Below, one piece after another: positions 4,928-6,495 of a stretch of 6,495 nt of DNA. The position numbers and the translations under genes are program-made. Where the stretch lies: NCBI GenBank assembly GCA_937959285.1, contig CALGAR010000061.1, positions 1-6,495 of the forward strand. The letters run 5' to 3'. Numbering within the stretch: the stretch's first letter is position 1; each line of letters begins with the position of its first letter. Below the pieces are notes generated by a model. It had not been told where the DNA came from, made no database searches, and saw nothing but the letters and a program-made list of their open reading frames with translations. The DNA is from an uncultured Bryobacterales bacterium (GTDB lineage: Bacteria; Acidobacteriota; Terriglobia; Bryobacterales; Bryobacteraceae).

Positions 4928-6495
4928 TCATCCGGCAGCTCCGAAAATCGTACGGCGCGCTTGAGGCGGTCCGCGGCATCGACCTGACGATCCGCGAAGG
5001 GGAAATCTTCGGGCTCATCGGGCCGGATGGAGCCGGAAAGACTTCCGTCTTTCAGATCCTCGGCGGCGTGATGCGCGCGTCTTCGGGCGAAGTGACGTTG
5101 TTCGGCGCGAACCCTCGCGAGGCTCGCCCGTTCACGGGTTATCTGACTCAGACTTTCAGCCTCTACCAGGACTTGAGCGTGGAAGAGAACCTGCGCTACG
5201 TGGGCGAGCTGCGGCGTCTACCTTTGCGCCAGATCCGCGAGCGCGGCATCCGATACCTCCGCATGTTCGGCATGGATCAGTTTATAGACAGGCTCGCGGG
5301 CCGGCTGAGCGGCGGAATGAAGCAGAAACTCGCGCTTGCGTGCGCGCTCATCGCCGAGCCAAAGATCCTGCTGCTTGACGAGCCGACGACAGGCGTCGAT
5401 CCCATATCCAGACGGGAGTTTTGGGATACGCTGGCGCAGCTCTCCGCGTTAGGAATGACGATGGTGGTTGCCACGCCGTACCTCGATGAGGCGGAACGAT
5501 GTCATCGCGTCTCCCTGATGCATGACGGCTTGATTCGCATGACGGGTACGCCTGCGGAGGTCCGCGCGAGCCTGGGTTTGCACAGAATCGAGCTACGCAC
5601 CAGCGATCTTGCGAGATCGGAGGTTGCGCTTGCGCACGCCGCCGGCATTCATGACGTGCAGCGATTCGGTGACAGACTGGACGTCATGGCCGCGGACCCG
5701 GATCAAGCAGAGTCCCTCGTGCGGGAGATCATGAGCCGTGCGGGCGTTCAGATTGCGAGTCTTCGCCGGAGCGAACCGACCCTCGAGAATGCGTTTGTGT
5801 CGCTCCTCACACACTTCGGCGGTGAGATTCCGGAATCAAACTTCCCGGCGCGCCACCCGCAACGGAAACGGACGGGAGATATTGCGATCGGGGCTAGAGG
5901 CCTCACGAAGCGCTATGGGGACTTCTACGCGGTTCGAGACGTGAATCTCGAAGTTCGCTACGGCGAAATTTACGGTCTGCTGGGCGCAAACGGGGCGGGG
6001 AAGACCACGACAATCAAGATGCTATGCGGACTGACAGAACCAAGCGGGGGTGAGGCGCAACTGGCGGGCGAGCGCCGTTCCCTACGCAGCCCCAGCGTTC
6101 GCGAGCACGTCGGCTACATGTCCCAGAAATTCTCGCTTTATGACGACCTGACCGTCAGCCAGAATCTTGCGTACTTCGCGGGCGTTTATGGGGTTCCGGA
6201 CACCGAGCGCGCCGAGAAGATGGATTGGGTCCTGAGATTTTCAGGGCTGGAAGGCCGCGCCAATCAGGTCACGGGCAGTCTGCCCGGAGGATGGAAGCAG
6301 CGCGTGGCCTTTGGCGCCGCCATTATGCACGAGCCCGCCGTTCTGTTTCTGGACGAGCCGACATCGGGAGTGGACCCGCTGGCCCGGCGTGGATTCTGGC
6401 GTGTGATTAACGATCTTGCGGACCGAGGGGCCGCGATCCTCGTCACTACGCATTACCTGGAGGAAGCCGAACAGTGCAACCGGCTTGGCTTGATG
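4906..6495 (+). CDS. ybhF: YbhF-type ABC transporter ATPase with two fused nucleotide-binding domains (3' end outside window)
   Basis: This is the cytoplasmic motor of an ABC-2 type exporter; 530 residues are visible. E. coli YbhF has 578, so about 50 are probably missing. NBD1 has Walker A GPDGAGKT (39-46), Q-loop Q82, signature LSGGMKQ (134-140), Walker B ILLLDEP (154-160) and D-loop GVD (163-165). A DUF4162-like segment and linker cover about 224-324. NBD2 has Walker A GANGAGKT (360-367), Q407, signature-like LPGGWKQR (459-466), Walker B VLFLDEP (479-485) and H-loop His516 in TTHYLEE. NBD1 has Pro191 where the H-loop histidine would be. The GPDGAGKT motif and the YLDEAE and FSLY stretches match what I recall of YbhF. 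It overlaps the HlyD-type gene by 22 bp, and two permease genes should follow. E. coli YbhFSR is linked to drug efflux; the substrate here is not known. The symbol is by family resemblance, not by tested orthology. Confidence 0.93.
   Translation, partial: MAEREAIVIRQLRKSYGALEAVRGIDLTIREGEIFGLIGPDGAGKTSVFQILGGVMRASSGEVTLFGANPREARPFTGYLTQTFSLYQDLSVEENLRYVGELRRLPLRQIRERGIRYLRMFGMDQFIDRLAGRLSGGMKQKLALACALIAEPKILLLDEPTTGVDPISRREFWDTLAQLSALGMTMVVATPYLDEAERCHRVSLMHDGLIRMTGTPAEVRASLGLHRIELRTSDLARSEVALAHAAGIHDVQRFGDRLDVMAADPDQAESLVREIMSRAGVQIASLRRSEPTLENAFVSLLTHFGGEIPESNFPARHPQRKRTGDIAIGARGLTKRYGDFYAVRDVNLEVRYGEIYGLLGANGAGKTTTIKMLCGLTEPSGGEAQLAGERRSLRSPSVREHVGYMSQKFSLYDDLTVSQNLAYFAGVYGVPDTERAEKMDWVLRFSGLEGRANQVTGSLPGGWKQRVAFGAAIMHEPAVLFLDEPTSGVDPLARRGFWRVINDLADRGAAILVTTHYLEEAEQCNRLGLM

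Noticed and set aside
4906..6495. Two successive ABC domains as a possible frameshifted or duplicated pair of genes
   Set aside because: The frame is continuous through the linker with no stop, and the two-domain layout is normal for YbhF-type proteins.

Overview
The window looks like chromosomal DNA of a moderately GC-rich Gram-negative bacterium, most likely from the Acidobacteriota. The main reason is the large receptor gene on the minus strand. It combines a signal peptide, an N-terminal carboxypeptidase-regulatory-like fold, a TonB plug and the start of a long beta barrel. This 'Oar-like' receptor type is expanded in Acidobacteriota (Solibacter/Bryobacter and relatives). The taxonomic call is an inference from gene type; no rRNA or marker gene is present.

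Layout. Bases 1-2525 (minus strand) hold the first 841 codons of the receptor, whose C-terminus lies beyond the left edge. The reading frame is open throughout. A 190-bp divergent intergenic region (2526-2715) carries two back-to-back sigma70-like promoters whose -35 hexamers are only 7 bp apart. Bases 2716-3477 (plus) encode an IclR-family regulator, the obvious candidate to control itself and the receptor. Bases 3478-3733 are non-coding as far as I can tell, but contain a 32-bp imperfect copy of a segment of the iclR-type gene. From 3734 to the right edge runs an export operon. Its first gene is an HlyD/YbhG-type membrane fusion protein (397 aa). Overlapping it by 22 bp is a tandem-NBD ABC ATPase of the YbhF type (first 530 residues visible). 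Two ABC-2 permease genes (YbhS/YbhR-like) are expected just past the window.

Working picture. Receptor plus regulator form one unit, probably ligand-responsive uptake of an organic substrate across the outer membrane; the substrate cannot be read from the sequence. The HlyD-ABC pair forms a second unit, a drug or small-molecule efflux pump. The two units point in the same direction from the regulator onwards, but a 256-bp gap separates them and I see no direct link.

I found no RNA gene, insertion sequence, CRISPR array or clearly new system. The most useful second looks are the divergent promoter geometry with a possibly leaderless regulator, the duplicated regulator fragment after the regulator stop, and the unequal ATP sites of the tandem ABC protein.
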